From Chloroflexota bacterium (GTDB taxonomy: Bacteria > Chloroflexota > Anaerolineae > B4-G1 > SLSP01), in assembly GCA_019873645.1 (NCBI GenBank), contig JAIOAX010000025.1, positions 1 to 64,000 of the forward strand: DNA of 64,000 nt, in the 5' to 3' direction. Below the pieces are notes generated by a model. That model was not told the origin of the DNA and searched no databases. It worked only from the letters and a program-made list of their open reading frames with translations. A program made the position numbers and the translations under genes. Shown here piece by piece: positions 40,063 through 48,357 of the stretch (its first letter is position 1; every line of letters starts with the position of its first letter).

Positions 40063-42634
40063 CCGCCCACTTGATGAATCCCGGCACAAACGACGTCACC
40101 GCGTCGGGATGGTAAGGCAGGATGCGCACGGTACAGCCATGCAGACCGCTCATTGTGCAATGGGTGCGCGCTTCAAACCGATAATCGCCTGCGGGGGTGC
40201 GCCCGACAACGGCCATCGGCACCGCGCGGCCCGCGATGATCTCTCCGGCGGGGTTGAGCAGCCCCAGATACAATTCAACTTTGACTTCCTCCGGCATAAG
40301 CTGGCCGAGGTGCACTTCGACTTGGGCGACGAATTCTTCGCCTACTTTGAATTGAGCAGGCAGTGCGCCGTCGAGTCCCTTGATGGTGATGTTTGACCAG
40401 CTTTGTGCGATATGTGTTTTCCAGCTTGCCAGCGCCTTGGCGCGGGCCAGATTGTCATCTACCAAAGCCGCAAAGCGATGCGCAGCAGGGATATAGAACC
40501 GCTCGGTGTATTCCGCCACCATACGGTTGGTGTTGAAGCAGTATGACAGCGCGCCGATGCTGTTTTTCATTCGCTCGATCCACCGTCGCGGTAATTTATC
40601 GCGTCCGCGCTCGTAAAACATAGGGATGATGTCGCGTTCCAACAGCTCGTAGAGAGCTTCGGCTTCCACTTGATCCTGTTCATCGGCGTTGGCATAGGTT
40701 TCGCCCCGGCCAATGGCCCAACCGACGTCCGCCGTATAGGCTTCATCCCACCAGCCATCGAGGGTGCTTACATTCAAGACGCCGTTGGCGGCCGCCTTCA
40801 TCCCACTTGTGCCGCTGGCTTCGCGCGGGCGGCGCGGCGTGTTCAGCCACACATCTACGCCCTGTACCATATAGCGTGCAATGTTCATATCGTAATCTTC
40901 CAGGAAGACCATTTTCGAGCGAAATTCTCCCTGACGCGCCGTGCTGACAATCTTCTGGATCAATTCTTTGCCGGGATTGTCGTGGGGATGCGCCTTGCCG
41001 GCAAAGATGATCTGTACCGGACATTGAGGGTTGTTGAGCAAGCGGCTCAGGCGGTCCGGGTCGCGCAGCAGCAGCGTGGCGCGTTTGTAGGTGGCGAAAC
41101 GTCGCGCAAAGCCGATGGTCAAGGCTTTGGGATCCAGTACCTCGCCGGCGGCTTCGATTTCGCTTGGCGTGGCGCCGCGTTGTTCAAGTTGCCGCTTGAG
41201 GCGATTGCGCACGAAGGCGACCAGCCGTTCGCGCCGCCGCTCGTGTGTGTTCCACAGCTCTTCTGCAGCGATGTTTTTCGCCTGCTGCCAGACAGTTTGG
41301 TCCGCCGGTTCTTCGCGCCAGCGCGGCCCCAGATAACGGTCGTAGAGGACTTTCATATCCCGCGAAATCCACGAGAGGATATGTACGCCGTTGGTGACAT
41401 GCGAAATCGGAATCTCGTCTTCCGGCACGCCCGGCCATAGACCCTGCCACATCTGCCGCGAAACGACGCCGTGCAGGCGACTGACGCCGTTGCTGTAGGC
41501 GGACATGCGCAACGCCAGCGTGGTCATACAAAAAAGTTCGTTGGGATCGTCGGGATTCTGACGTCCCAGGGCCAGGAAGTCATTCCAGGGGATTTTGAGG
41601 CGTCTGTCAACATAATCCCTGAAGTAGTATTCCATCATCTGGGGTGTGAAGCGGTCATGGCCGGCCGGTACCGGCGTGTGGGTGGTAAACACCAGCCCGG
41701 CAGAGGCAGCTTCTTGCGCTTCATAAAAGGAAACCTTGTATTTGTCCATCAAATAGCGGGTGTGCTCCAGGCTCAAGAAGGCCGAATGGCCCTCGTTCAT
41801 GTGGTACACCGTCGGGTTCAGACCGAGAGCTTGCAATGCCCGATATCCCCCGATCCCCAGGAGAATTTCCTGGCGGATACGCATGTCCTGGTCGCCGCCG
41901 TACAGTTGATCGCTGATGTCGCGGTCTTCAGGGCGGGCATTGGCGGGGATGTTGGTATCGAGCAAGTAGAGCGTCGCACGTCCCACAGCGGCGCGCCAGA
42001 GGCGCGCGGTGACAATACGGCCGGGAAGTTCTATGCTAACGGTCAAGGGGTTTCCGGTGGCGTCAAACACGGCTTGCAACGGTAAATTGTCAAAACGGTT
42101 TTCCTCATAAGCCTCTTGCTGCCATCCGGCCTGATTGAGATATTGGCGGAAGTACCCCTGTTGATAAAGCAATCCCACGCCTACAAGCGGCAATCCCAGG
42201 TCGCTGGCCGATTTGATGTGATCGCCGGCCAAAATTCCCAGGCCGCCGGCAAAGATGGTCAGACATTCGGTGATGCCGAATTCAAAGGAAAAGTAGGCGA
42301 TGAGCGGGTCTTGGGTCACGCCGTAGGTGCGGGCAAACCAGGCTGTGGATTTCTCGTCGAGGTGGTCGTGGAGGTACTGAGTCACCCGTTTGAGGTGTGC
42401 CATCAAGCCGACATCCTGAGCGGCAGCTTCGAGACGGGATTGCTCGATCGTCCCCAGCATTAACACGGGATTGTGGTTGGTCTTTTCCCACAGCTCGCTA
42501 TCCAGTCGCCGGAACAGCTCGATGATGTCGTGTTTCCAGGCCCATCGCAAATTATAGGCCAGGTCCCACAGGGGCTTGAGAGGTTCAGGCAGCGCCGGCA
42601 GGATGGAGAAGGTACATATCGGTTTTGGCTTCAT
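40052..42634 (-). CDS. glgP: Alpha-glucan phosphorylase (GT35, DUF3417 type)
   Basis: Releases glucose 1-phosphate from glycogen or maltodextrin. The 860-aa protein belongs to the branch with an N-terminal DUF3417 domain (LPEPLKPLWDLAYNLRWAW). Visible are GGLGILAGDHIKSASDLGLP, HMNEGHSAFLSLE, TTHTPVPAGHDRF, NGVHILSWIS, the PLP-region GTSGMKAAANGVLNVSTLDG, and RFATYKRATLLLRD. It stands alone here, without glgA, glgB or glgC. Its last two residues and stop codon come from the AACGTT repeat. Confidence 0.95.
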   Translation of the reverse strand: MKPKPICTFSILPALPEPLKPLWDLAYNLRWAWKHDIIELFRRLDSELWEKTNHNPVLMLGTIEQSRLEAAAQDVGLMAHLKRVTQYLHDHLDEKSTAWFARTYGVTQDPLIAYFSFEFGITECLTIFAGGLGILAGDHIKSASDLGLPLVGVGLLYQQGYFRQYLNQAGWQQEAYEENRFDNLPLQAVFDATGNPLTVSIELPGRIVTARLWRAAVGRATLYLLDTNIPANARPEDRDISDQLYGGDQDMRIRQEILLGIGGYRALQALGLNPTVYHMNEGHSAFLSLEHTRYLMDKYKVSFYEAQEAASAGLVFTTHTPVPAGHDRFTPQMMEYYFRDYVDRRLKIPWNDFLALGRQNPDDPNELFCMTTLALRMSAYSNGVSRLHGVVSRQMWQGLWPGVPEDEIPISHVTNGVHILSWISRDMKVLYDRYLGPRWREEPADQTVWQQAKNIAAEELWNTHERRRERLVAFVRNRLKRQLEQRGATPSEIEAAGEVLDPKALTIGFARRFATYKRATLLLRDPDRLSRLLNNPQCPVQIIFAGKAHPHDNPGKELIQKIVSTARQGEFRSKMVFLEDYDMNIARYMVQGVDVWLNTPRRPREASGTSGMKAAANGVLNVSTLDGWWDEAYTADVGWAIGRGETYANADEQDQVEAEALYELLERDIIPMFYERGRDKLPRRWIERMKNSIGALSYCFNTNRMVAEYTERFYIPAAHRFAALVDDNLARAKALASWKTHIAQSWSNITIKGLDGALPAQFKVGEEFVAQVEVHLGQLMPEEVKVELYLGLLNPAGEIIAGRAVPMAVVGRTPAGDYRFEARTHCTMSGLHGCTVRILPYHPDAVTSFVPGFIKWADNV

Positions 42635-42764
42635 AGACGTTCTTCTCTGATGTGTTGGTGATAAAAAGCGCGTTAAGCAGATCGGTGTATGCGTTGTACG
42701 GCGCGGGGCTGATACTTACTTTATGCTTTATGAATAGGGTATCACGGTTTACCGGAAAAAGCAA

Positions 42765-42959
42765 ATCAAGTATGTTAGGGCTATCGCATTTGGAAAACTT
42801 TGTCCCGTCGTGCTGTCTGTTGTGCCGCTAAAGCGGCGTTTTTAAGGGGGATTTCTGTGGCGGGGCTTCGCCCCGCCACAGAAATCCCCCTTTCCCCGGC
42901 CTTTAGGCCGTATTCAGTTGCCCGAAGCGGCCAAATGCGATAGCCCTATCAAGTATGTT
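42765..42959. mobile_element. MITE-like element of 171 bp with 17-bp inverted ends and 12-bp target duplications
   Basis: The 403-bp spacer between glgP and the sensor kinase contains AGGGCTATCGCATTTGG at 42777-42793 and its exact complement at 42931-42947. Just outside lies ATCAAGTATGTT at both 42765-42776 and 42948-42959, a perfect 12-bp direct repeat as left by transposition. The 171-bp interior has no open frame of note but several stem-loops, including a 23-bp perfect one. This is the form of a non-autonomous transposable element. The parent insertion sequence is not in the window. Confidence 0.9.
42844..42892. other. 23-bp perfect hairpin inside the MITE-like element
   Basis: Arms 42844-42866 and 42870-42892 with a TTC loop; it starts AAGGGGG and ends CCCCCTT. 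It could terminate transcription in both directions. Smaller stems (CCGCTAAAGCGG, GGCCTTTAGGCC) flank it. Confidence 0.9.
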
Positions 42960-43037
42960 CGGCTGACGCTGTGTTGTTTGGAAAAGGGTATATAATTGAG
43001 GGGCGGGTTTAGGATATCCTTGTGAAGGCATCATACA

Positions 43038-45212
43038 ATGACGCTGCGAAAAAAGGTTTTGTTGCTCGTCCTTTTGATTATGAGTTGTGCGGCTATGGTG
43101 ATTGCCATCATCGCACAATCCATTGTGCTGGGAAACTATCTGGAACTCGAAACGACCTATATGCAGCAGAATACCCGGCGCATCGTCAACGCTCTGGAGG
43201 ACAAGCTCTTCGATATCCACACGAGCCTGAGCGACTGGGCTATCTGGGACGATACATGCGCCTTTGTTATGGGTACCAACCCCCAGTATGTCGAAGCCAA
43301 TCTGGCAGATTCTTCTTTTGTGCACCTGGGCCTCAACCTGATGGTATTTGCCGACGCTTCGGGACAGATTGTACTTGCCAAAATGGTAGACCTGGAGACC
43401 GAACAGGAAATCCCCATCCCGGATGCTGTGCAAGCGTATCTTACCCGCATTTTGCGGATGCCATACTCCGACTTGCGGGACGGTTTGGGAGGAGTGGTGC
43501 TTTTGCCGGAAGAGATCATGCTTATCACGGCGCACGCCATCTTCCCCACCTCAGGAAGAGAACCACGTTGCGGGATGCTGTTGATGGGCCGGTATCTGGA
43601 TCAGGCACTCCTCGAAAAAATGTCCCGGACCACCCAATTGGAGATGATGATCTATCGGCTGGATGATCCTCACATTCCCCCGATGTTGCTTGTCGAGTTG
43701 GATGACGCCCATCCCTTGCTTGTCCGGGCCCTTGATGCGCATACTATAGGGGGATACACCCTCATCAAAGATCTCTATGGCGAGCCGGCTTTCATCTTGG
43801 GGACGACGATGTCCCGTGATATTTACAGGCAAGGGCAGATGACGCTGCGGTATTTCACCCTGGCGCTGCTTGGAGTGAGCATCACATTTAGTATCGCGGC
43901 GATGGTTTTTCTGAATCGTGCGCTCCTGGCGCGCGTGGCGGGCCTCAGCGCCGCAGTCGGCGAAATCAGCACGCTCGATGACCTTTCGCGGCGCGTGCCG
44001 CTGACCGGCGCAGACGAGTTGACCAGACTGGAAAAATCCATCAACACGATGCTCGCGGCGCTCGAACATGCCCGCGCGGAGCAATTGCGTGCGGAAACGT
44101 CCCTGCGCGCTTATTCCCAAGGGTTAGAAACGCTGGTTGCGGAACGTACTCAACAACTCCGGTTGCAGTATGCGCGTCTGGATGCCATCCTGCATAGCAC
44201 CACCGATGGTATTGTGGTCGCGGCGGACGACGGCGCAATCCTGCAAATGAACCCGGTCGCCCAAACCTGGTTCACACAATCCCTGATCCCCGAAGATGCC
44301 GACCGATTGCGCGAAGCGGTGCGCCAGATTGTTCAGCAGACGGATACCACGACGGTGCTGGAATTGACCGGATTGGATTTGGAACTCAATGCCGCGCGAC
44401 TGACGGAATCCCAGAATGTCGGTATGGCTCAGACCTTCACAGGAGAAGATGCTCAGGCGCTCTCCCTGCCGGCGGTCGTGGTTGCCATTCATGATGTCAG
44501 CCATCTGAAAGCCCTGGCGCGGATGCAGGCCAGTTTCGTCTCCCACGTTTCCCAAGAACTGCGCACCCCGGTGACGGCGATTAAACTTTACGTTGACCTG
44601 CTGCGGCGACGACCCAACGAGATCGAGCGATACCTGGCAGCCTTGGAGCAGACTGCCAATCATCAAATCGGCTTGATCGAGGCCGTTCTGGACCTGTCGC
44701 GTATTGATGCCGGACAACTCGTTCTACGGCGGGAGCGCACCGACCTCAATGCTTTGATCAAGAAAAGCATTACGACCGAAGTTGTGCACCTTGCCGAAGC
44801 TCAAAATGTCCACCTGAACTATCGCTTTTCCGGAGAAAGTCTGATGGTGTTGGTAGATCAGGGGCGCGTCCGGCAGGTGATCAGCGCTCTGGTGAGCAAC
44901 GGCTTGCAATACACTCCCCCGGGCGGCGAAGTGCTCGTCACTACCGGTGCCGCCGTACGTGAGGAGCGTCAGTGGGTCTGGTTGAAGGTGACCGACACAG
45001 GTATTGGCATCTCTGATGAAGAATTCCCCCACATCGGCGAGCGTTTCTACCGAGGTATACGAGCGCAATCCCTGCGGGCTGTGGGCATGGGACTGGGGCT
45101 GGCACTCGCCAAAGAAATCCTCGCCTTGCACGGCGGCACACTCGAAGTTACCAGTCAGGTGAATGTCGGTAGCAGTTTTACAGTCTGGCTACCGGCGTTG
45201 GCGCCTGATTAG
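43038..45212 (+). CDS. CHASE4-PAS sensor histidine kinase with the phospho-acceptor His replaced by Gln
   Basis: A 724-aa membrane sensor. Order: transmembrane helix (residues 6-30), a periplasmic CHASE4 domain with the typical LSDWAIWDD, second helix (~260-295), HAMP, coiled coil, a PAS-like region (~380-480), HisKA, and HATPase_c. In HisKA the H-box reads FVSHVSQELRTPVTAIKLYV: Gln506 stands where the phosphorylated His of SHELRTP belongs. The ATPase boxes are intact (VSNGLQYTPPGG, DTGIGISDEEF, VGMGLGLALAKEI). No response regulator is adjacent. A TATAAT at 42991-42996 lies upstream, just beyond the MITE-like element. Confidence 0.92.
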   Translation: MTLRKKVLLLVLLIMSCAAMVIAIIAQSIVLGNYLELETTYMQQNTRRIVNALEDKLFDIHTSLSDWAIWDDTCAFVMGTNPQYVEANLADSSFVHLGLNLMVFADASGQIVLAKMVDLETEQEIPIPDAVQAYLTRILRMPYSDLRDGLGGVVLLPEEIMLITAHAIFPTSGREPRCGMLLMGRYLDQALLEKMSRTTQLEMMIYRLDDPHIPPMLLVELDDAHPLLVRALDAHTIGGYTLIKDLYGEPAFILGTTMSRDIYRQGQMTLRYFTLALLGVSITFSIAAMVFLNRALLARVAGLSAAVGEISTLDDLSRRVPLTGADELTRLEKSINTMLAALEHARAEQLRAETSLRAYSQGLETLVAERTQQLRLQYARLDAILHSTTDGIVVAADDGAILQMNPVAQTWFTQSLIPEDADRLREAVRQIVQQTDTTTVLELTGLDLELNAARLTESQNVGMAQTFTGEDAQALSLPAVVVAIHDVSHLKALARMQASFVSHVSQELRTPVTAIKLYVDLLRRRPNEIERYLAALEQTANHQIGLIEAVLDLSRIDAGQLVLRRERTDLNALIKKSITTEVVHLAEAQNVHLNYRFSGESLMVLVDQGRVRQVISALVSNGLQYTPPGGEVLVTTGAAVREERQWVWLKVTDTGIGISDEEFPHIGERFYRGIRAQSLRAVGMGLGLALAKEILALHGGTLEVTSQVNVGSSFTVWLPALAPD

Positions 45213-45264
45213 TCACACCCCTGTTCACCGGCCCGGGTTGGCGGTGATGCGGAGATCTCACTGT

Positions 45265-45321
45265 GGCCAGTCTCTGACCGCGCCACCGAAGTGCTGCGCA
45301 GGCGCGGTCCGGAGACCGGCC
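45265..45321. terminator. Long imperfect hairpin after the sensor kinase
   Basis: 45265-45284 and 45301-45321 are complementary over about 18 of 20 positions. No T run follows. The rest of the 215-bp spacer to recF holds a short repeat (attcgcggagattcatag at 45388) and a TAAAAT at 45415-45420, which is only 8 nt before the recF ATG. Confidence 0.45.
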
Positions 45322-45427
45322 TGAGCATTGCCCAGTCACCGTATCTGATAAGTTGCTCCTATCCTGAAACGCACCCAGAAAACTCAATTCGCGGAGATTC
45401 ATAGAGATTCGTGGTAAAATACGCCGT

Positions 45428-46648
45428 ATGCACATCCGAAGTCTCAGTCTACGCCAATTTCGTACTTACAATCGGCTGGAACTGGATCTTCCAGCCTCGC
45501 CCATTTTGCTGTTGGGCGCGAACGCGCAGGGAAAGACAAGCCTGCTGGAGGCCATCGCCTATCTTGCGGTAGGACGCTCCCCTCTTACCGGCACCGATCA
45601 ACACTTGATCCGTTGGAGCGCCATCGAAGCGGCGATGCCTTTCGCTTACCTGCAAGCCGAAGTTGTCCAGCGCAACCGCACCGATCTGATCGAGATCGCT
45701 CTGGAGCAGAAGACGCTCTCCAACGGCAACACACGGCTCGAAAAACAAATCAAACTCAACCAACATCCCATCCGCCAGATGGACCTGGCCGGGCATCTCA
45801 ACGTGGTCATCTTTCTGCCGGAAGATGTGGACCTGGTGAGTGGCGCGCCTGCCGGACGGCGGCGTTTCCTCGATGATCTGCTCTCGCAAGTCTATCCGGC
45901 TTATGTAGAGGCCCTCAATGAATATCAAACGGCGCTCTCACGGCGCAACGCGCTATTGCGCCACCTCCGCGATTTCGGTGGCGACCCCGCGCAACTTGTT
46001 CCGCTGGAAGAGACGCTTGTGCAAACCGGTGTGACGCTTTCCCTTTATCGCCGGCGTCTGGTGAAGGCTCTCACCTTCTATGCCGACCGGCTGCATCAGG
46101 AGCTGGCGGGGAGTGAGAAAGCCTGGCTCCAATTGCAGTACGAACCCAACTTTGACCCCCTGCGCCCGCCGGCGGTGGACTATCAACTTGGGCTGCTGCC
46201 GGAAATGCTGGGGGAATCACCCGTAGACCTGGACACCTTGTATGAAGCCTACCGCACAATGCTTTACAGCCAGCGGCGGATCGAGATCGAACGCGGCATG
46301 ACGCTTATCGGCCCACACCGCGACGAGCTGCGTTTTATCTCTGCGGGGGTGGATATGGGCACATTCGGCTCACGGGGACAGCAGCGCACGGTCGTTCTGG
46401 CGCTGCGGCTGGCCGAATTGCGTTGGCTGGAACAGGAAACACGGGAATCACCGGTGTTGTTGCTAGATGAAGTTCTCGCCGAGCTGGATCGCGCCCGGCG
46501 CGCCTATCTGCTGAATTTGCTCGGCGATGTTGAGCAGGCCATCCTTTGCACCACCGACGCAGAGATGTTCCCGGCGAGCTTCCGCCAAAAGACCCAGATG
46601 TTTGAAGTCGCGGAGGGGATCATCAGCAGGCTCAACGGGACCCCTTAA
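45428..46648 (+). CDS. recF: DNA replication and repair protein RecF
   Basis: A 406-aa SMC-like ATPase that loads RecA at gaps with RecO and RecR. Walker A is LLLGANAQGKTSLLEAIAYL, the ABC signature region is TFGSRGQQRTVVLALRLAEL, and Walker B is VLLLDEVLAELDRARR. The opening MHIRSLSLRQFRTYNRLEL is classical for RecF. It is not next to dnaA/dnaN here. A TAAAAT 8 nt upstream of the ATG may be a -10 for a leaderless message, without a clear -35. Confidence 0.96.
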   Translation: MHIRSLSLRQFRTYNRLELDLPASPILLLGANAQGKTSLLEAIAYLAVGRSPLTGTDQHLIRWSAIEAAMPFAYLQAEVVQRNRTDLIEIALEQKTLSNGNTRLEKQIKLNQHPIRQMDLAGHLNVVIFLPEDVDLVSGAPAGRRRFLDDLLSQVYPAYVEALNEYQTALSRRNALLRHLRDFGGDPAQLVPLEETLVQTGVTLSLYRRRLVKALTFYADRLHQELAGSEKAWLQLQYEPNFDPLRPPAVDYQLGLLPEMLGESPVDLDTLYEAYRTMLYSQRRIEIERGMTLIGPHRDELRFISAGVDMGTFGSRGQQRTVVLALRLAELRWLEQETRESPVLLLDEVLAELDRARRAYLLNLLGDVEQAILCTTDAEMFPASFRQKTQMFEVAEGIISRLNGTP

Positions 46649-46680
46649 AACTTATCAATCTATCTATGATGGAGGATGGG

Positions 46681-48282
46681 GTGTTTCACTTTCTACAAGT
46701 TCTCGGCGGCATGGCCCTGTTCCTTTTTGGTGTTGCGAAGCTGAGCCAGGGGATGGAAAAGTTGGCCGGTAACCAGATTCAGGTCTGGCTTGACCGAATG
46801 ACCAATAAGCCCATCAAAGGTGCGTTTTTCGGCGTTGTGGCTACGGCATTGATTCAGAGCAGCAGCCTGCTGATGGTCACGATGATCGGCCTGATCAACG
46901 CCAATCTGATGACTCTGGAGCAGGCCATTGGCGTGATGATGGGACAGGAGATCGGCACGACACTGACGGCGCAGATTGTAGCTTTCAAAGTGGGGGATCT
47001 TTGTTATCTATTCATTGCGCTGGGATTCATCCTGAGCGAATTTGTGCCCCGCGATGGCTGGCGGGATTATGGGGAGATCATCTTGGGCTTTGGCGTGCTC
47101 TTCCTGGGGATGAATTTGATGTCTGACGCCCTTGAGGTGGTGACGCAATCTCCCGGTGTGGCCTCATGGCTGGCGCTGATGGGACGGAACGTTTTCGCCG
47201 GGGTATTGGCCGGCTTTGTGACCACTGCAATCGTCCAAAGCAGTTCGGCGGTCACCGGGCTGGTGGTAGCCATGGGTATAAGCCATGTGATTACCCTGCC
47301 GGCCGCGGTTGCCATTCTGTTGGGGGCGAACATCGGCACCTGCATCACCGGCCTCCTGGCAGCGTTGCGCCTTTCCAGAGCCTCACGACGGGCTTCAATA
47401 GCTCAAATCCTGATCAACGTATTCGGCGTGCTGGTGTTTCTTCCTTTCTTCCAACCTTTTGTAACCCTCGTCAGCATAACCTCGACACTGCTGCCCCGTC
47501 AAATCGCCAATGCACATACCATTTTTAACGTCATCGTTAGCGTCATGTTATTTCCTTTTGTCCGACAGCTTGCTCAACTGGTTAAATGGTTGGTGCCGGA
47601 GCATGAAACCGTCACACCGCCGAAATTGACGGCCTACATTGATGAGCGGCAATTCCGCATCCCGCAGGTGGCGCTCCAGGAAGCCTTCCGTGAGCTACAT
47701 CGCTTGGGAGAAGTGACGGCGCAGATGTTAGATTGTAGCCGCCGCGCTATGCTGGAACAGGATGTGGAGGCCATTCAATGGGTGCTGAATCACGAGGATG
47801 GCTTTGTGGATCCGGTATGCAAAGCTTTGGATGGCTTCATCAACACCTTGTTACAGAGCAATCTCAGTGTTGGGCAACAGCGGCGTTGCTTTCAGATCAA
47901 AAATCTCATCACCGATGTTGAGCGAGTCGGCGATTTGACGGAAGACATGGCGGAAGCGGCGCAAAAACGTATTGAACACCAGGTAGTCTTCAGTCTCCAG
48001 GCGTTAGCCGATATTGATCGCTTATGTCGCCATGCCCACACAACGTATATGTGTGCTCTTGAAGCTTTGCGCGACCAGGATAAAGATAGGGCGCGCCGCG
48101 CCTGCGACCTGGAAGAAGAATTCGATCACCTCTACCTCGAAGCGCGTCAAAGCCATATCCGCCGTCTGGAGGAAGGGGTCTGCACACCCGAAGCGGACGT
48201 GCTCTTCGTCGAGTGGTTACGCAACTTAGAGCGCATCAGCGACCATGCCGATAACCTGGGGGTGAGTGTGCAGCGAAATTGA
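46681..48282 (+). CDS. Na/Pi cotransporter family protein with PhoU-like C-terminus
   Basis: A membrane symporter of about 533 aa. GTG 46681 is preferred because GGAGGA precedes it; ATG 46666 is in frame but lacks an RBS. The two inverted transport repeats each carry the QSSS motif (VVATALIQSSSLLMVTMIGL and FVTTAIVQSSSAVTGLVVAM). About eight transmembrane helices reach residue ~305, and the rest is a helical PhoU-like domain (RCFQIKNLITDVERVGDLTE). Likely imports phosphate with sodium or helps control it. Confidence 0.92.
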   Translation: MFHFLQVLGGMALFLFGVAKLSQGMEKLAGNQIQVWLDRMTNKPIKGAFFGVVATALIQSSSLLMVTMIGLINANLMTLEQAIGVMMGQEIGTTLTAQIVAFKVGDLCYLFIALGFILSEFVPRDGWRDYGEIILGFGVLFLGMNLMSDALEVVTQSPGVASWLALMGRNVFAGVLAGFVTTAIVQSSSAVTGLVVAMGISHVITLPAAVAILLGANIGTCITGLLAALRLSRASRRASIAQILINVFGVLVFLPFFQPFVTLVSITSTLLPRQIANAHTIFNVIVSVMLFPFVRQLAQLVKWLVPEHETVTPPKLTAYIDERQFRIPQVALQEAFRELHRLGEVTAQMLDCSRRAMLEQDVEAIQWVLNHEDGFVDPVCKALDGFINTLLQSNLSVGQQRRCFQIKNLITDVERVGDLTEDMAEAAQKRIEHQVVFSLQALADIDRLCRHAHTTYMCALEALRDQDKDRARRACDLEEEFDHLYLEARQSHIRRLEEGVCTPEADVLFVEWLRNLERISDHADNLGVSVQRN

Positions 48283-48357
48283 AAGCTGTGGCTTTCGGGC
48301 TGTGATTGTTGCTTGCAGTATATCTTCTCCATCGTTGGTGTGGCAAGGGGGATTTTT

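Noticed and set aside
42635-42764. Possible small gene or RNA between glgP and the MITE-like element
   Set aside because: No frame with a ribosome binding site and no stable structure; apart from the element the spacer shows nothing.
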